DNA from: Phallus indusiatus | Taxonomy: Eukaryota; Basidiomycota; Agaricomycetes; Phallales; Phallaceae | Length of the DNA: 64,000 nt | Direction: 5' to 3' | NCBI GenBank assembly: GCA_027605045.1 | Contig: JAQFWX010000002.1 | Coordinates: forward strand, 62,001-126,000 | Part shown: one piece after another, positions 49,307-61,050 of the stretch | How the letters are laid out: each line of letters opens with the position of its first letter | How positions within the stretch are numbered: the first letter of the stretch is position 1 | Program-made: the position numbers and the translations under genes | The notes under the pieces: generated by a model | What the model saw: the letters and a program-made list of their open reading frames with translations, nothing else | Databases searched by the model: none | What the model was told of the DNA's origin: nothing

Positions 49307-51180
49307 ATGTTTTGGAATGAATCTACATTACCCTCTATTCAGGTTCATACCAGTTCATCCCCATCTTCAGTGCGCATAATTGGGCTTGACAAGAAAGGGT
49401 TTCCAACTCCGTTATCTCTTAAAGAATTCGTAGGCACCAGATGTCCCAGTCTAACCAGAGGTGATTTCAACCCTGCGTGGTGGTTAAACAATGGACACCT
49501 TCAAACCTTGTAGGTATTCATCATATTCATCATATTCGGTTGGCTTAATTCCCTTCTCTGTTCAAAGATACTCTGCGGTTGGTAACTTCGATTCTCTCAA
49601 CAATATCGCATATGAAAGGTGTTGTAAATTCATTCGTGGCACGTTGATTATATCGTAATGAAGCAAATTTAGACGATTCTTACGGCTTCCCGATGGCGGA
49701 ACATTGTAAAAGTCTTGCTTGACGTATAGGAGAGAAAACCGAACTTACCTCATTATCTTCAAAGGGGGCTGGATTTCACGGGGCCCGATACTCAGGACCA
49801 AATTCCTGAGGATACTACCATCGTTTTGACATTACATGGCGAGTTCTTCGGTCCGTTTGAGATAGTGTTTTCCTGAAACATTCTAGGAATCACTGGAGGT
49901 GACTGATATTCATCTAACCTCTTACTCAATTAAATCATATTCGTTAAGGCTCAAATGAAGCGTACGTACGCTCTCTTTTGCGGCACATATGTGCTCCCAA
50001 ATACGAAGGAGGCTTAGGGTATCGTGGGGTTGTAATGAATTTCCGTGGCTGTGAATTCCTTTTGAACTTCTATTGATACTCCCGTTTTTCTGACTTTTTT
50101 TCAGGCGCAGGTGTTCCTTTGACGAGCGGTCAATTCTATTCAGCAGGTTATACCGACGATCTCAAAATTACTATATTGTATCTTCGAATAAAGTATCCTA
50201 AAGCGAAATTGTTGGGAGTTGGCTTCTCATTAGGTGCGAGCGTATTGACTCGGTACCTTGGAGAAGAGGGATCCGACAGCCGCTTACTTTCAGGATGCGC
50301 TCTAGCTTGTGTATGTCCATTCGTCTGTTGATGCACCAGGACCGATTTAAGTACATTGTTTAATAGCCTTGGGACCTTGTGCAATTCTCGAACCAGTGAG
50401 CAAGCTCAATTCGCCATTTCTGTTGTAATAATCAAAATTTTTTTAGCATCGAGGTAGTTTTTTTAAAAAATTATTGATTCTTCTGGTCACTAACACCCAG
50501 CGGTCTTTCCATGAAACTCCTAGACCGGTTGGTTTACGAGGAATCTTTACTCGAGAGCTCTTGCCAAAAGCCTCCAAACAAAGGTTAAAGAAAATATAGC
50601 TATTTTGCGCAAAAGATGTCCGGAATACGTTCAACCACACCTGGACATGGTAGTAAAAGCGAGAAACCCCCAGGTAGTATTCATGGATGAGCACTTGACC
50701 CGGTTCTTGGGTGGTTCCTCACCACCTTTTCCTCTTGCATCAGCACAACACTACTATCAGTGGGGATCGTGTTATAACTACATTTCCAACGTTCGTGTAC
50801 CGTTGCTGGCCGTGAATGCGTCGGACGATCCTATGTCTCCAGTGTTACCGATCCCTATCCCGGAGCAGGCCGGGTTCGCGATTCTCGCAATAACAACTCG
50901 AGGCGGTGGGCATTTGGGATGGTTTGAAAAAGGACGAAGTGGTGGGTGGTGGCAGGTGGAAAGATGGGTCAATACTCCCGTCATCGAATGGGTTAGAGCT
51001 ACCGCAGAGGAATTGGTCCCGCATACTTCACAGATTCCTTCTGAGGGCACGATAACGGATCAGAATGGGTTTACTTGCTTGGACACTAATCCAAAAATTG
51101 CTTTCAAAGAAATAGCAACGGAGATTGCGATGACTACAAATAATGTGTTAGAAAATTTTGGTGCCCTTTCGTCTATTTAG
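49307..51180 (+). CDS. ABHD1/3-type alpha/beta hydrolase (EEB1/EHT1-like)
   Basis: Probable acyl-ester hydrolase/transferase. The start at 49307 (MFWNESTLPSIQVH) matches the family's usual N-terminus; no earlier in-frame start is supported. WWLNNGHLQTL, then VLTLHGITGGSNE, the oxyanion-side block. The nucleophile is Ser in GVGFSLGAS, the acid is Asp in NASDDPMSP and the base is His in GGGHLGWFE. A 7-nt micro-exon at 50447-50453 joins SNH to IETGWFTRNLYSRAL; without it the frame breaks. In yeast, related enzymes (EEB1, EHT1) make and hydrolyse medium-chain ethyl esters; the substrate here is unknown. The catalytic triad appears intact. No signal peptide seen. Confidence 0.85.
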
Positions 51181-51385
51181 CTCTTTAATCTCAATCTCAA
51201 TCTTCTGGTAATTATGATGTGATTACGTTAGCATCAACCACTTTCCACCGTGACGATCCTCTATTAATTCGCCGTTTACGAATCTACGACACGACCCATC
51301 TATTGCATTTTTAAGCCTGATTGTTACTTTCACCATACTCTTTTTTACCAAGCGCAGTGCGCTATCATTTCAGAAGTAATCGTCA

Positions 51386-52646
51386 ATGTCGATAACTCGG
51401 GCAGTACCTCTAACATGTTCAGGCCACACACGTCCGGTGGTCAGCCTCAAAGTCTTTAAAAATCTCGTGGTCCATAAATTAAAAAGCCGTGTTGTTTTTA
51501 GGTTCACCTATCCTTTTCCAGATTGCAAAACGACGGCACCTATCTACTCGTGTCAAGTTGCAAAGATGGTAATCCCATGTTAAGGGAGTGGACTGGAGAC
51601 TGGATAGGAACGTTCATCGGGCATAAAGGAGCTGTTTGGTGCACGAAACTCTCTGCTGACTCCTCAAAAGCTGCTACTGGAAGCGCGGATTTCACAGCGT
51701 ACGGTCAGGCTTTTTATGTGGCTTGATCTAGGACCTCACAGTATGCTTGTATTTCAGCAAAATCTGGGATACTTTTTCTGGCGCCGTGCTTCAATCATAT
51801 CCTCATAATCATATAGTTCGAAGCGTGGCCTTTTCACCCTCTGCTTGTCACCTCCTGACTGGTGGTCAGGAAAAGAAAGTGCGGATCTTTGACCTACACA
51901 AGCCGGACGCCGAGCCAGTTTTCTTAGGAGCTGCTGACACGGCCCATGATGGGACAATTAAAAGCGTAGTGTGGATCGATGAATGGAACACCGTTACGGC
52001 AGCCGAGGATGGAACCGTGAAGTACTTGTCTAGTCTTGGCTTTATTTCACCATCCATTCTGACTAATGATTTCAATGTAGATGGTGGGATGTTCGAACTA
52101 AATCTCCAACGTCGACATTGTCGTTCTCAGCACCCATAACTTCCATGGAATTGTCAAATCAGACGGCTACATTGGTTTTGACAGCCGGTCAGACTGTAGC
52201 GTTTTTACCATCTTTGCCGTCTTCCAAGCCCTCTCATAATGTTCCTCTCCCCTATTCACCTTCATCGGCCTCGTTACACCCAGTTCTTGCTGATCGATTT
52301 GTTGCCGGTAGTACCGGCGATCAGTGGGTCCGTGTTCACGGATTAGACGGGCAAGAACATGAAGTCCTCAAAGGTCATCACGGGCCTGTTCACTGCGTTG
52401 AATTTAGTCCAGATGGAGAAATGTATGCTAGTGGCAGCGGTAAGTCAGATCGATTAAGTCTTTATAATCTCCGGCTAAAATTTTTTTCGTTCACCTGTTT
52501 TCCATTTCAGAGGACGGTTAGTTTTTCGTATTAAATATGCATGCATGATGACCGCAAACTAACCTAACTGTGAAGGTACCATTCGTTTATGGCAAACTAC
52601 CCCAGGAAAGTCGTATGGCCTATGGCAGGGCACCGGCGGAATGTGA
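51386..52646 (+). CDS. STRAP-family WD40 protein
   Basis: Seven-bladed WD40 protein of about 330 residues, close throughout to animal STRAP/UNRIP: PLTCSGHTRPVV at the start, SSCKDGNPMLREWTGDWIG, GHKGAVWCTKLSADSSKAAT, FSGAVLQSYPHNHIVRSVAF, LLTGGQEKKVRIFDL, then GHHGPVHCVEFSPDGEMYAS and GSEDGTIRLWQTTPGKSYGL. STRAP binds the SMN complex and Unr and affects TGF-beta signalling in animals; in fungi a role in RNA-protein complex assembly is the reasonable guess. Intron phases all close. A 6-nt micro-exon (52511-52516) encodes the Glu-Asp of the last blade. The stop at 52644 makes the C-terminus shorter than in animals. Confidence 0.9.
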
Positions 52647-53175
52647 GGTCAAAGGATTCGAAGTATATTATCTCCCTAATGAGTGGAAGGTGGCGGTATT
52701 AATAAAATATCAATTTATATGTGATGTTGTGCTGCATATTCAATCGGATGTAGTCATATATGTACTTGATGTAGACCCATTCGCTATTATGTGACAATAC
52801 TAGAACCAGTGATGCATTTCACACGGGACTGTCCTCGCCTTCACCGCTAAATCTTATTAATGTCAACTATTAGAAATACAGTAGTCAAGATAATACATAA
52901 AGGACAGAGAGGATCAAAATCCATTATGCTAGTTTCTTTCGATGTACAATATAATATCAAAGCGAACGAGATATAAGACGTAAGATCGGCTGTACACCAG
53001 TTACACAGCGTGCTATCGATAGATATCCATCCTGTTTCGACCCCTCAATTGAAATCTCGTTTTGGCAGAAGCGTGCCAAAGCGAGGGGGTCGCACTTCAA
53101 CGGACGGATCAGGAATATGTACCCTGGGCAGTGTCAATTTAAAAGGAAAAAAACACGACTTTGGTGGTGGTCAGT
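52647..53175. other. Convergent 3' region of STRAP and SMG6-like genes
   Basis: 3' UTR-type, AT-rich. No gene or repeat seen. Confidence 0.4.
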
Positions 53176-56100
53176 CTATGTCGAAAGAATAACTGCCATA
53201 TCTCTTTCATCCGCAGCGCAAAGTTCTCGAGAACGAGCTTTCAATCGCACTATAAAAAAGATTGATATGAGAAAAAAACTTGAGAGAAAGGGGTTGTAAT
53301 TCAAACTTACAATTACGATCGAAACTCAAAAGAACTACTTTTGAAACGGTATCGTCCACCTTCACTTGCTCAACTTTCAATAACGCGGATCTATCAGTCC
53401 AGTGTTCATCTTGCCAAATGGCCGCTCTCAGTATTAAATCATCCATGTTTCGTTCCCAAGATCGTTCATCGTCCAAGTCTACCTGTTCCCGGCGGATGAC
53501 CAAGGACGACAAATAGTTACCTCTGGAGGTTTGTACTTTCAGTGATAGCGAATGCGACCGAAGATGTGATACGAGATATTCAAGAGCGGCTCGAGCAGCA
53601 GCAGCTAGCTGGGAATCACCAGTAGCTAAACCGTCAAGCTCGGTAACAACTGAAAGAGGAGGTGAGTTTGATTATAGATAATATTAATGTTACCAAACAG
53701 AGTCACTCACCTGCCAATGGCACGACAACTGTCCATTTGAGGCTCTCCACAAGCTGAGAGAAAAGGTTCAGAGAAGATAAAACAATGTTGGTGTCGATGA
53801 CCAAGATGGTATAGCCAGCGACGACATTGAGGGAGACTTTGGATCTAGCAGGTAATGGCCGACGTCTCCGCTTAGAAGAAGAACGAGAATTAGTTCCGTT
53901 CTGCTGCGATGCCAGTAAAGCACGGAAATGACGCCGACGAGCCTTGAGCTCTTTGACTTGCTCGGAGTCCTCTTCATCGTCAGTATCCTCTTCCAGCCCT
54001 TCCTCTCCGTTCGTACCATCAACTTCCATCACATCCTCGTCATCAGACCATGCTATTCTCCTGGTTCGTCGGAGTTCGTCCGCCTCACGTTCTTTCCGTT
54101 CAACTTCCTTCCAGTATTCGACTTTATCTCGTAGAGGCTCATCTACTGTCCAGCGTCTTTGTGCCTTATCAAAGTTGAATCCGGCAACGGCACGAACAAG
54201 ATACACCCCAGAACGCAGGGACCGCACAAAACGACTTCTAGTATCATCTTGTTTAGGGGACGCAGTGTCATCCTCATCAGCCTCTATGATCCCATCGGTT
54301 TCGTCTCCCCGCCTCTCCTCATTCATGTCCAACACGGCGATTTCTCCGCAGCTATCCGTTTTCCAAAACCCGCGTTCGTAGGCACGACGCATCCATTCTG
54401 TACCACGGAGACACCAATCTTCTGGCAAAGCGGCACAACCATGTGTCAAGCTTTTGATAGAATGTTCAAACTCGGGGTCTACGACTGATCGGGGGATCGT
54501 ATTCAAGAATTCCACGAGATCGTACCAAGGTATTGCGTGTTCCAATAGTGCTATAACCTTGCTGTGCTTGGTTAAAGAACTAAGGCAGGTGAGGATCAAA
54601 GAGATGTATGGATTAAGGGATGGTTTCGAAAACGCATTTGCTTGGCGCCATGGATTGCGAAGTACGTGCGACAACATGCTAAATGTTAATTCAAGAGCGA
54701 GTTGAAACGAGTGGGATGTTTCAGGGGTATCGCGGGAGGGTATTGCTCGTTCTTTGTGTTCGGTATCTCGTTCAGGTGCATCATCAACATCCATTTTCTT
54801 ATCTTCGTCCTCCACAATCCTAAGATCTTCCGTCCTTGACACAACCGATGTGACATTTTTGCTCGCTTCGCTAGAGGCTAACGCTGCAGAGATCGTAACT
54901 TTTCTGATCGAACCATCATGACGGCCGTATTCGAAAATGGAGACGAAATTGATGAGGCCCATCATAATCCATTCCCGTTCTTCAGCGCCATCTAATGCCA
55001 GACGTTCCATGAAGCGGGCTTTCGTTGGCATAAAGTCATCCAGTTGAATATGTGTAAAAAGCATCCCGTGCAAAAGAAGAAATAGATCCGAGACGGGTGC
55101 ATCGGGCTGCATACGCCGAGATTGTGCCGCTGGCGTAAACATGACCAAGATTGACTCTCGTGCAGTTGGGAAAGGATTGGACGATATCATACTGAATGGT
55201 TATATATATATATATATGAGTGATCGTATTGAGACCTCCTAACTTGAATTTAAAACTTACCTTTTCGAGAAGTGATATACGGCCCTTAACTCTTCACTCT
55301 CTCCTTCGCGACTAACGACGCCAAGATGATGATGAAGCCGACCAGATATGGGAACGTCTTTCAAAGCTTCTGCATACCAGCATCTCGCTGTCTTGCGCCA
55401 TATTTCACGTTCAGGTTCGATATCAAGGGCACTCGCGGCAGCTGGACCAACACTTGGATTTTGTGAATCGTTGATCCCGCTTTTTGAATCGTGGGGTATA
55501 ACCAGGCTTTTGTTGTGGACCGGCAGTACGGTAATTCTCTCTCCAAAAGGAGCTGTTGCCATGTGCGCCGAGACGGCCATTCGATAGCGAGCCAAATCAC
55601 CCAGAGCTTCTAACCAACCCAGCCGATATTGATCCAAGATAGGATTTTCATACAGACTGGCATAGAAATTATATGCGTAGGATATGAGGTCGGAGAGATG
55701 TTCGAGAGCTACTGGAGATGCCGAAGAAGCGCGCCGGAGTGATTCGAGAATTCTGTGGAAAGCATTCGTCCAAAGACGGGAGGGGATATTATATGATGTT
55801 GGATATTGGTGAAATGAAACGGGTACTTGGGGTGACAATGTAAGAGTGAGAAAACTATGCATAAGCTCGGCAAGCCTAAAAGGAAGTGTTATTAGCCGTT
55901 TGTACAGGGGACACTGAAATACAAAGGTATTCTTTACTCTTTATGATCTGCCATTAGCCTGGCCCACGGATCAATGACTTGAGATACAGGCTGATCACGA
56001 GTTTGTAGGGCCACAACACGAGACTGTTCGGAAGTGACATCATCTTGGGCAGCGTCGAGAACTTTGCGTTCGGCCTGGGATATAGCTCGATAAAGCCGCT

Positions 56101-56880
56101 TCAGTTGAGCGACGACGGGGCTGTTGGGATCCTCTTTGTTCTGATTGAAAAATGACGAGGAGGAAGATGCAGAGGTTAAAGTGAAAGTGGTGGAGCCGAG
56201 AGATGGAGGGTAAGAGGAGATGGAAGTCGAGGAAGCGGAGACATGGTCGCCGTACGATCGGTGAGAAGATGGAGGCTTCACTGGTTCCGCCGGTGGATTG
56301 GGAGGCCTGCTCAGAACGTTAAATCGAACTGGAGGGTCACGGTTAGGATCATATAAACGTCGGGTAGAAGGAGGTTCGGGTCTTTGTGATGATCGAGAGA
56401 GTACGCCTCTCGGTGGAGAATTGGAATCCATGTCGGAAATTGACTCTTGGTGATGATGGTGGTTATGGTGGTGGTGGCTATTGTGATGCTGTTGTTGCTG
56501 CTCTTGAGTACGACGAGGAAGAACAACGACAGGGTCCGTCTTTGGATCGTAAAGACGGGGGGTTGTAGTTACAGGCATATTCCGAGAAAACTCGTCCTTT
56601 TTGGTATCACGCATGAATTCGTCTTTTGGTGGGGGCTTCTCTTTGGGTACTTCTGGAGATTTGGGAGAGGAAAGCAGCTGTGGTCGATCTGCTCTTAAGC
56701 GTGGTTTTGTTTCTCTGGACGAGGACAATTGTAAGTGAGTGAAATACGGACTGATGATAAGGTGGACCAGAGAGAAAGAACATACGCAGCAGTCCTCCGT
56801 TGCAGTTGTACAAGACGAGCTGCAAGATCTGTCGGCTCTGGCTCTTTGCGCGACCTTAACTTTGAAGGCGCATCCGCCAT
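53176..56880 (-). CDS. SMG6: SMG6/EST1A-like protein with PIN nuclease domain
   Basis: Candidate nonsense-mediated-decay endonuclease. The start at 56880 (MADAPSKLRSRKEPEPTD) is chosen because its phase closes across the first intron; the ATG at 56941 does not. A disordered His/Pro-rich N-terminus (about 250 residues) has a twice-occurring RRLYDPNRDPPV / PRLYDPKTDPVV motif. The EST1 14-3-3-like helical domain follows (WRKTARCWYAEALKDVPISG, HHHLGVVSR, AVYHFSK). An acidic linker leads to the C-terminal PIN domain: LVIDTNIVLSSLNLFSQLVE, VVPLAVVTELDGLATG, MDDLILRA and LLSFDRNLRLKAR. The active-site aspartates in IDTN, MDDL and FDRN are present. A TA repeat lies in the intron at 55191-55260. Yeast-type EST1 telomerase binding is also possible from the fold. 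Confidence 0.87.
55201..55217 (+). repeat. (TA)n microsatellite in an intron of the SMG6-like gene
   Basis: Perfect alternating TA run inside the intron just upstream of the MISSNPF exon. Confidence 0.75.
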
Positions 56881-59866
56881 GGAAATACGCTTGTCGAGCT
56901 GGTGTGGGAGGAGAACGAACTGTGCTTTCCTCGTCCTCCAATTAATCTTGCTGACTAAGCCGCAGTCAACAGCCGCAGTATACCGAAAACGCTACTTCTT
57001 AGCTGGAAGATCACGTGCCTTCATTATCCGCAGTTTACGGCGTATAAGCGCTACGTAGTGCTTGAGCCATGGAAGGACCTTAAAGGAAGAGCGTTGTAAA
57101 ACAATTTGCAAAGCAAATTAAAAATGTATTATGTTTCTGCCAGCAACTGTACCTTTACAGAAAATACAGTTATAATCATAACTGGGAAGACACAAGTGTC
57201 AAGCACTGATATGCATGATCATGATCAAATCAGGCTCAGCTAGCCTTGTCAAACAGCTGCGATCCTCGACATCTCCGACGGGGACAAGATATGCTGCGGG
57301 GAACCAAGCCCTTATTATTTTCATTATCATCATTTTTTTTACGGTGCTAGATAGTCGACATGGCGCATTTTCTGCGGCCAAGCATCGCAGGACCATCGCC
57401 ACCAGTAACAGCAGCACTATTCGGTATTCCCAACCCCATGCCCTGGCACAGTTGAGGTCTTGAGATCTGTTAAGGAGGGCGCAGCACCAATTTATCGGCC
57501 GCTTTGACTCGGCTGCTTGAACGGTTTGAGAGTCATCCGTACGATCATCATCATCATGAGTCTGTCTCAACCACGGCGTTCCAGCATTCATCCTATCCCC
57601 CTAAAGACCTCCTAGTATCTTCCCGAACAATGGACAGAATATTGAATATGCTCCCGGAACGTTCTCATAATTAATGTTGCGTCAATCGTCCCGGAACGTT
57701 CAAGTTGTTGAGCGAACAATCATGCTTAATCAAGTAAGATTCAATTAGATCCATTCCGAGTTTATAGAAGGGTGGCAAGACAAGAGAGTTCAGGACAGAA
57801 TTAGTAGATAAACTGAATTATGACAACGAAAAGCCGCGACTCTGTCAGGAGACGATTATTATAGATAAAATATTGATCAATGACGCGTAATGACGACATT
57901 ATAAACAGGAGGCATATGTACGCACACTTCCGACATAAATCTAACCTGGTCTTCAACTGGTCTTATAACTTTCCATACCAGCGCCGCCGCATTAGATAGT
58001 CGGAGCCCTTCCAGGCTTGAGTATCAAACGTAGGGTAAACTCGGGATGTGTATGTGTATGGTTGCTACTGCTTCGGACATTACTGTCAATGGTTTCTGAA
58101 CACAGCCTGCTGAATATTGGTGCAATCGTTTGGCTTCCGCGATCTTCGGGCGCAGCCCTCACCGTCTGCTAGGTGGATAATTGGCCCGTAACCGCAAGTC
58201 TCGGTTAGATGTCTAATTAAGTAAATACATCTGACTGTTCACATGAGTTGGCAGCGTTTGACGCAACGACTTGCTCTAACGTTTCAAACGGCCCCTCCGC
58301 CAAATCCTCTCAAAATCATAGAATCTAAAATGCAATAACTTGACATTGAGCACGGCTTCCATATCATCGTGTTCTCGTGGTTACCTATGCTTGACGTTGC
58401 TTTACTAGCCTGAGTGAGAAAGCTGCTTTTTTTCACTCAGCTGAACATGAAGATTTCATATTTACGTGCGGGTCTCATGTCATTGTAGCCTAAGTCATAT
58501 TTTATACTTGCAAATATACACGCCAGCTGACACCTCATTGTCGTAATAGCCTTTCAAACCATATGATAGCCTATTTGATAATAGACTCAAGTCACAGTGA
58601 TACGACCAGTGCACGACCTCGATTTGGGACCGAAACTAACTGATATGCAGATAGCGATCTCAGCCACTGATGAATACACCAAAAAAAAACCTGACTATTT
58701 TACCATCTGACATCTACGAGAGAAAATAACTTGTGTCTTCCGATAATCTATTTTAGGCAACAGGTTGCAGCTCCCCAAGGTGCGTTGACCGATCTCGAAC
58801 TTACGTATCGATCAGAGGCAAAAAGGGAATGTTGAACAAGCGACTTGGGGACACCGATCAGGCATGTTTTTGCCTTCATTATCTTGTATTTGCGCATGAG
58901 ATCTTGTCCGTCATGGATTCATGACTTGCATCCGGCGCGAGCGTCCCTTCCTTCTTCATCTGCCGCTAAGAAAGAAGTCTTCAAGCCCGTCAAGAAAAGT
59001 GTATTTTATTTCCGAACGGCTATTGCATTTTTAGAGACGTAAATGCCCAAGTAGGTTTGACAGGGTTAGAGTTCAGCCTTCGCTGTCCTGATGACCATGA
59101 TCTCACTGCTTTAAATTCTATCTGCCTTGAGTTGAAATTTCTCAGGTTCCCAACTTCATTCCAACCAAGATCTGTTTCGTTCGAAGGATTTTTTCCCTTT
59201 TGCTCTTCTTCTGATGTGTCGAAACGTAAGTCTATGACACCCCGAGTTCTACCATATAAATGACGATATTTGGTTTGACAACAGATTATCGATGGTCGAT
59301 TTCACGTCCCCTGCGGACATTTTGTTGCGATTTCAACTCGACTACAAGACTGTATGCAGCCTAATTGCCTATTCAGTCAAAGGCATGGTCATGTTACTGG
59401 TATGATTTACCTTCACATTTCTCCTACTCGAAGGCAAAGGCCGCATCCTGTTATACCCATACGGATGAATGACCTAGTCTTTTCTGTTGCCTCGAATTAT
59501 CATTTTTGATTCGATAGTATGATAGGTTGCAAATCCGCCCACTGCCTCCGGGTTATGAGTTTACCACTCAAAAATCCAATTCGAATTAGTCCAACACACT
59601 GCGCATCGTGCAGACAATGACCAGAGAAGCGCGCTGGTCGTGTTAGTTCGAATATATATATCGTTACATTGGAGTCGTGCAAAACCGACGGCTACTCAAT
59701 TGTTGTTTTGTTTTGTACTGTTGTTGGCAGACCGGTATTATTATTCTATGCATGTTGATATTAATATTATTATAATTACCTGCACACAAAATGATCAGCT
59801 GAAGACGTTGACCATTGAGAGGGAGAGTGATACGAACATTATTAATGCTTTGCGCCCCACAAGCGA
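56881..59866. other. Gene-poor intergenic region, about 3 kb
   Basis: No gene is supported. ORFs here are at most 130 codons and show no domain, splice pattern or targeting signal. A cluster of GAAnnTTC-like units lies at 57620-57701 (see findings). No tRNA fold or transposon end was recognised. This is the largest gap in the window. Confidence 0.5.
57620..57701. promoter_or_regulatory. Cluster of heat-shock-element-like units
   Basis: TTCCCGAA at 57620-57627 and a 13-bp direct repeat (TCCCGGAACGTTC) at 57652-57664 and 57689-57701, each containing GAACGTTC. These resemble HSF-binding nGAAnnTTCn units. Function is unproven. Confidence 0.25.
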
Positions 59867-60598
59867 TCACGATTTCGCATTTGCATAACAAGTTTCACTT
59901 TCATTCGTACCTAAGGAAACTGGTTGGTTAACCCTGGCAGAAAACATATACAAAACACGAACTTCATGAGCAAACCGTCTCCTCCATCTTTCTCTACTCA
60001 GCCGGCGACGTTTTTCTCCCTTTTGTTCATGTCGAGCTGCTAGCCGCAACTCATGCCTCACTCTGTTCTTCCGTAGAATAGCGTTCAAAATATTCCACGC
60101 ATTTGTTATGTTAATATCATTTCTGATATACACGGTACGTCCTGATCATCGCGAAGCTTGACTACCTTATAAAACAACTGTAACAAGCGATCTAAACTTA
60201 CCATCATACGGACCAGATGCTTTCAAATTCAACACAGCTTGTCTAATATTTGTTTGTACCGCTGGGGGTTTGGATTTTCCTACATCTCTCTCGGCTATTA
60301 GGCCGTCAAATACAGCGCTGGAGAGTGACGTGGTAATCTCCTCCACTACTCTAGGGTGAAGATGCGGTTTTGAAGTTTGAGGGGAAATGTTCTCTGTGGT
60401 GTTTACATGGGCTGGGAATGATCCGCTAGGATAGAAAATACCCCTATTACCCAAAGATCGCAAGGAGACTCCAGGGTATAGACAAAACAATCGCAATCCG
60501 CCGCGAGATACGACGGGATTGAGGAGCATTTCGTCCGTTGGAGAGTTTTTAGCGTGACGCGTGACGCGTGATTCCCAATAACACACCGTCGTAGCCAC
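59867..60598 (-). CDS. MRP21: Mitochondrial ribosomal protein bS21m (MRP21)
   Basis: Small-subunit mitoribosomal protein. The first exon (60598 to about 60201) is an Arg/Ser-rich, poorly conserved N-terminus with targeting character. The splice at PYDG|RTVYIRND closes in phase and leads into the bS21 core: NAWNILNAILRKNRVRHEL, RHEQKGEKRRRLSRERW, RRRFAHEVR. This matches fungal MRP21. After HEVR the read-through sequence (VLYMFSARVNQP) lacks the usual KKVQLV ending, so a further intron or an altered tail is possible and the stop at 59867 is provisional. Confidence 0.78.
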
Positions 60599-61050
60599 TG
60601 CTTCAAAAAGTTCAATTCCATCCTGTTGCTTTGGTGTCGCTGTTCCGATCTTTCTGACCTGTTTATTTATGATCTGGTGGAAATTCGTATAATGTATTCA
60701 AGATGGTGTAAACCGCATCCGTCCCCCGTTTTTTCTGCCCAAATATACTTGGTTTGCAAGTTGTTTGCAAGTGATTTTTATAGTTTTTTTCAACACGGAG
60801 AGCCAAAGTTCGGGGTTGACTTTTCGCATCAACTCAACACCATGTAGCTACATTGTCCAATCCATGTAAGAGCACGGTATCCTTGCGGTAAGCTAAAAGA
60901 AATATCATAGGATTATGGTGGCTGTTAATCAATACTATGGTAGTGTATTGTACAACGAAAAACGGATGCAATGCAGCAGATAAGAATACATATGTTTGAG
61001 GAAATAAAACCATAACAAAACATTGAATTGAAAGAATCTTGATGCTATTA
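60599..61050. other. Spacer between bS21m and the XMAP215 gene
   Basis: Promoter of bS21m and 3' end of the XMAP215 gene. No gene seen. Confidence 0.4.

Noticed and set aside
52647..52794. Continuation of an ORF beyond the STRAP stop
   Set aside because: It is in a different frame from the WD40 repeats and lacks WD motifs; the STRAP frame ends at 52644-52646.
56881..56941. Earlier start (ATG at 56941) for the SMG6-like gene
   Set aside because: Its frame does not close across the first intron, whereas the ATG at 56880 does.
57199..57591. 130-codon minus-strand ORF with a short hydrophobic stretch
   Set aside because: No family motif, no splice or targeting pattern, and it ends in repetitive Met/Ile codons; kept only as context for the repeat cluster.
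58845..59263. Two short plus-strand ORFs in the gene-poor region
   Set aside because: Under 70 codons each, with no start context, domain or splice support.
60552..60580. Tandem GTGACGC units
   Set aside because: They lie within the bS21m first exon and are too short to call a repeat element.
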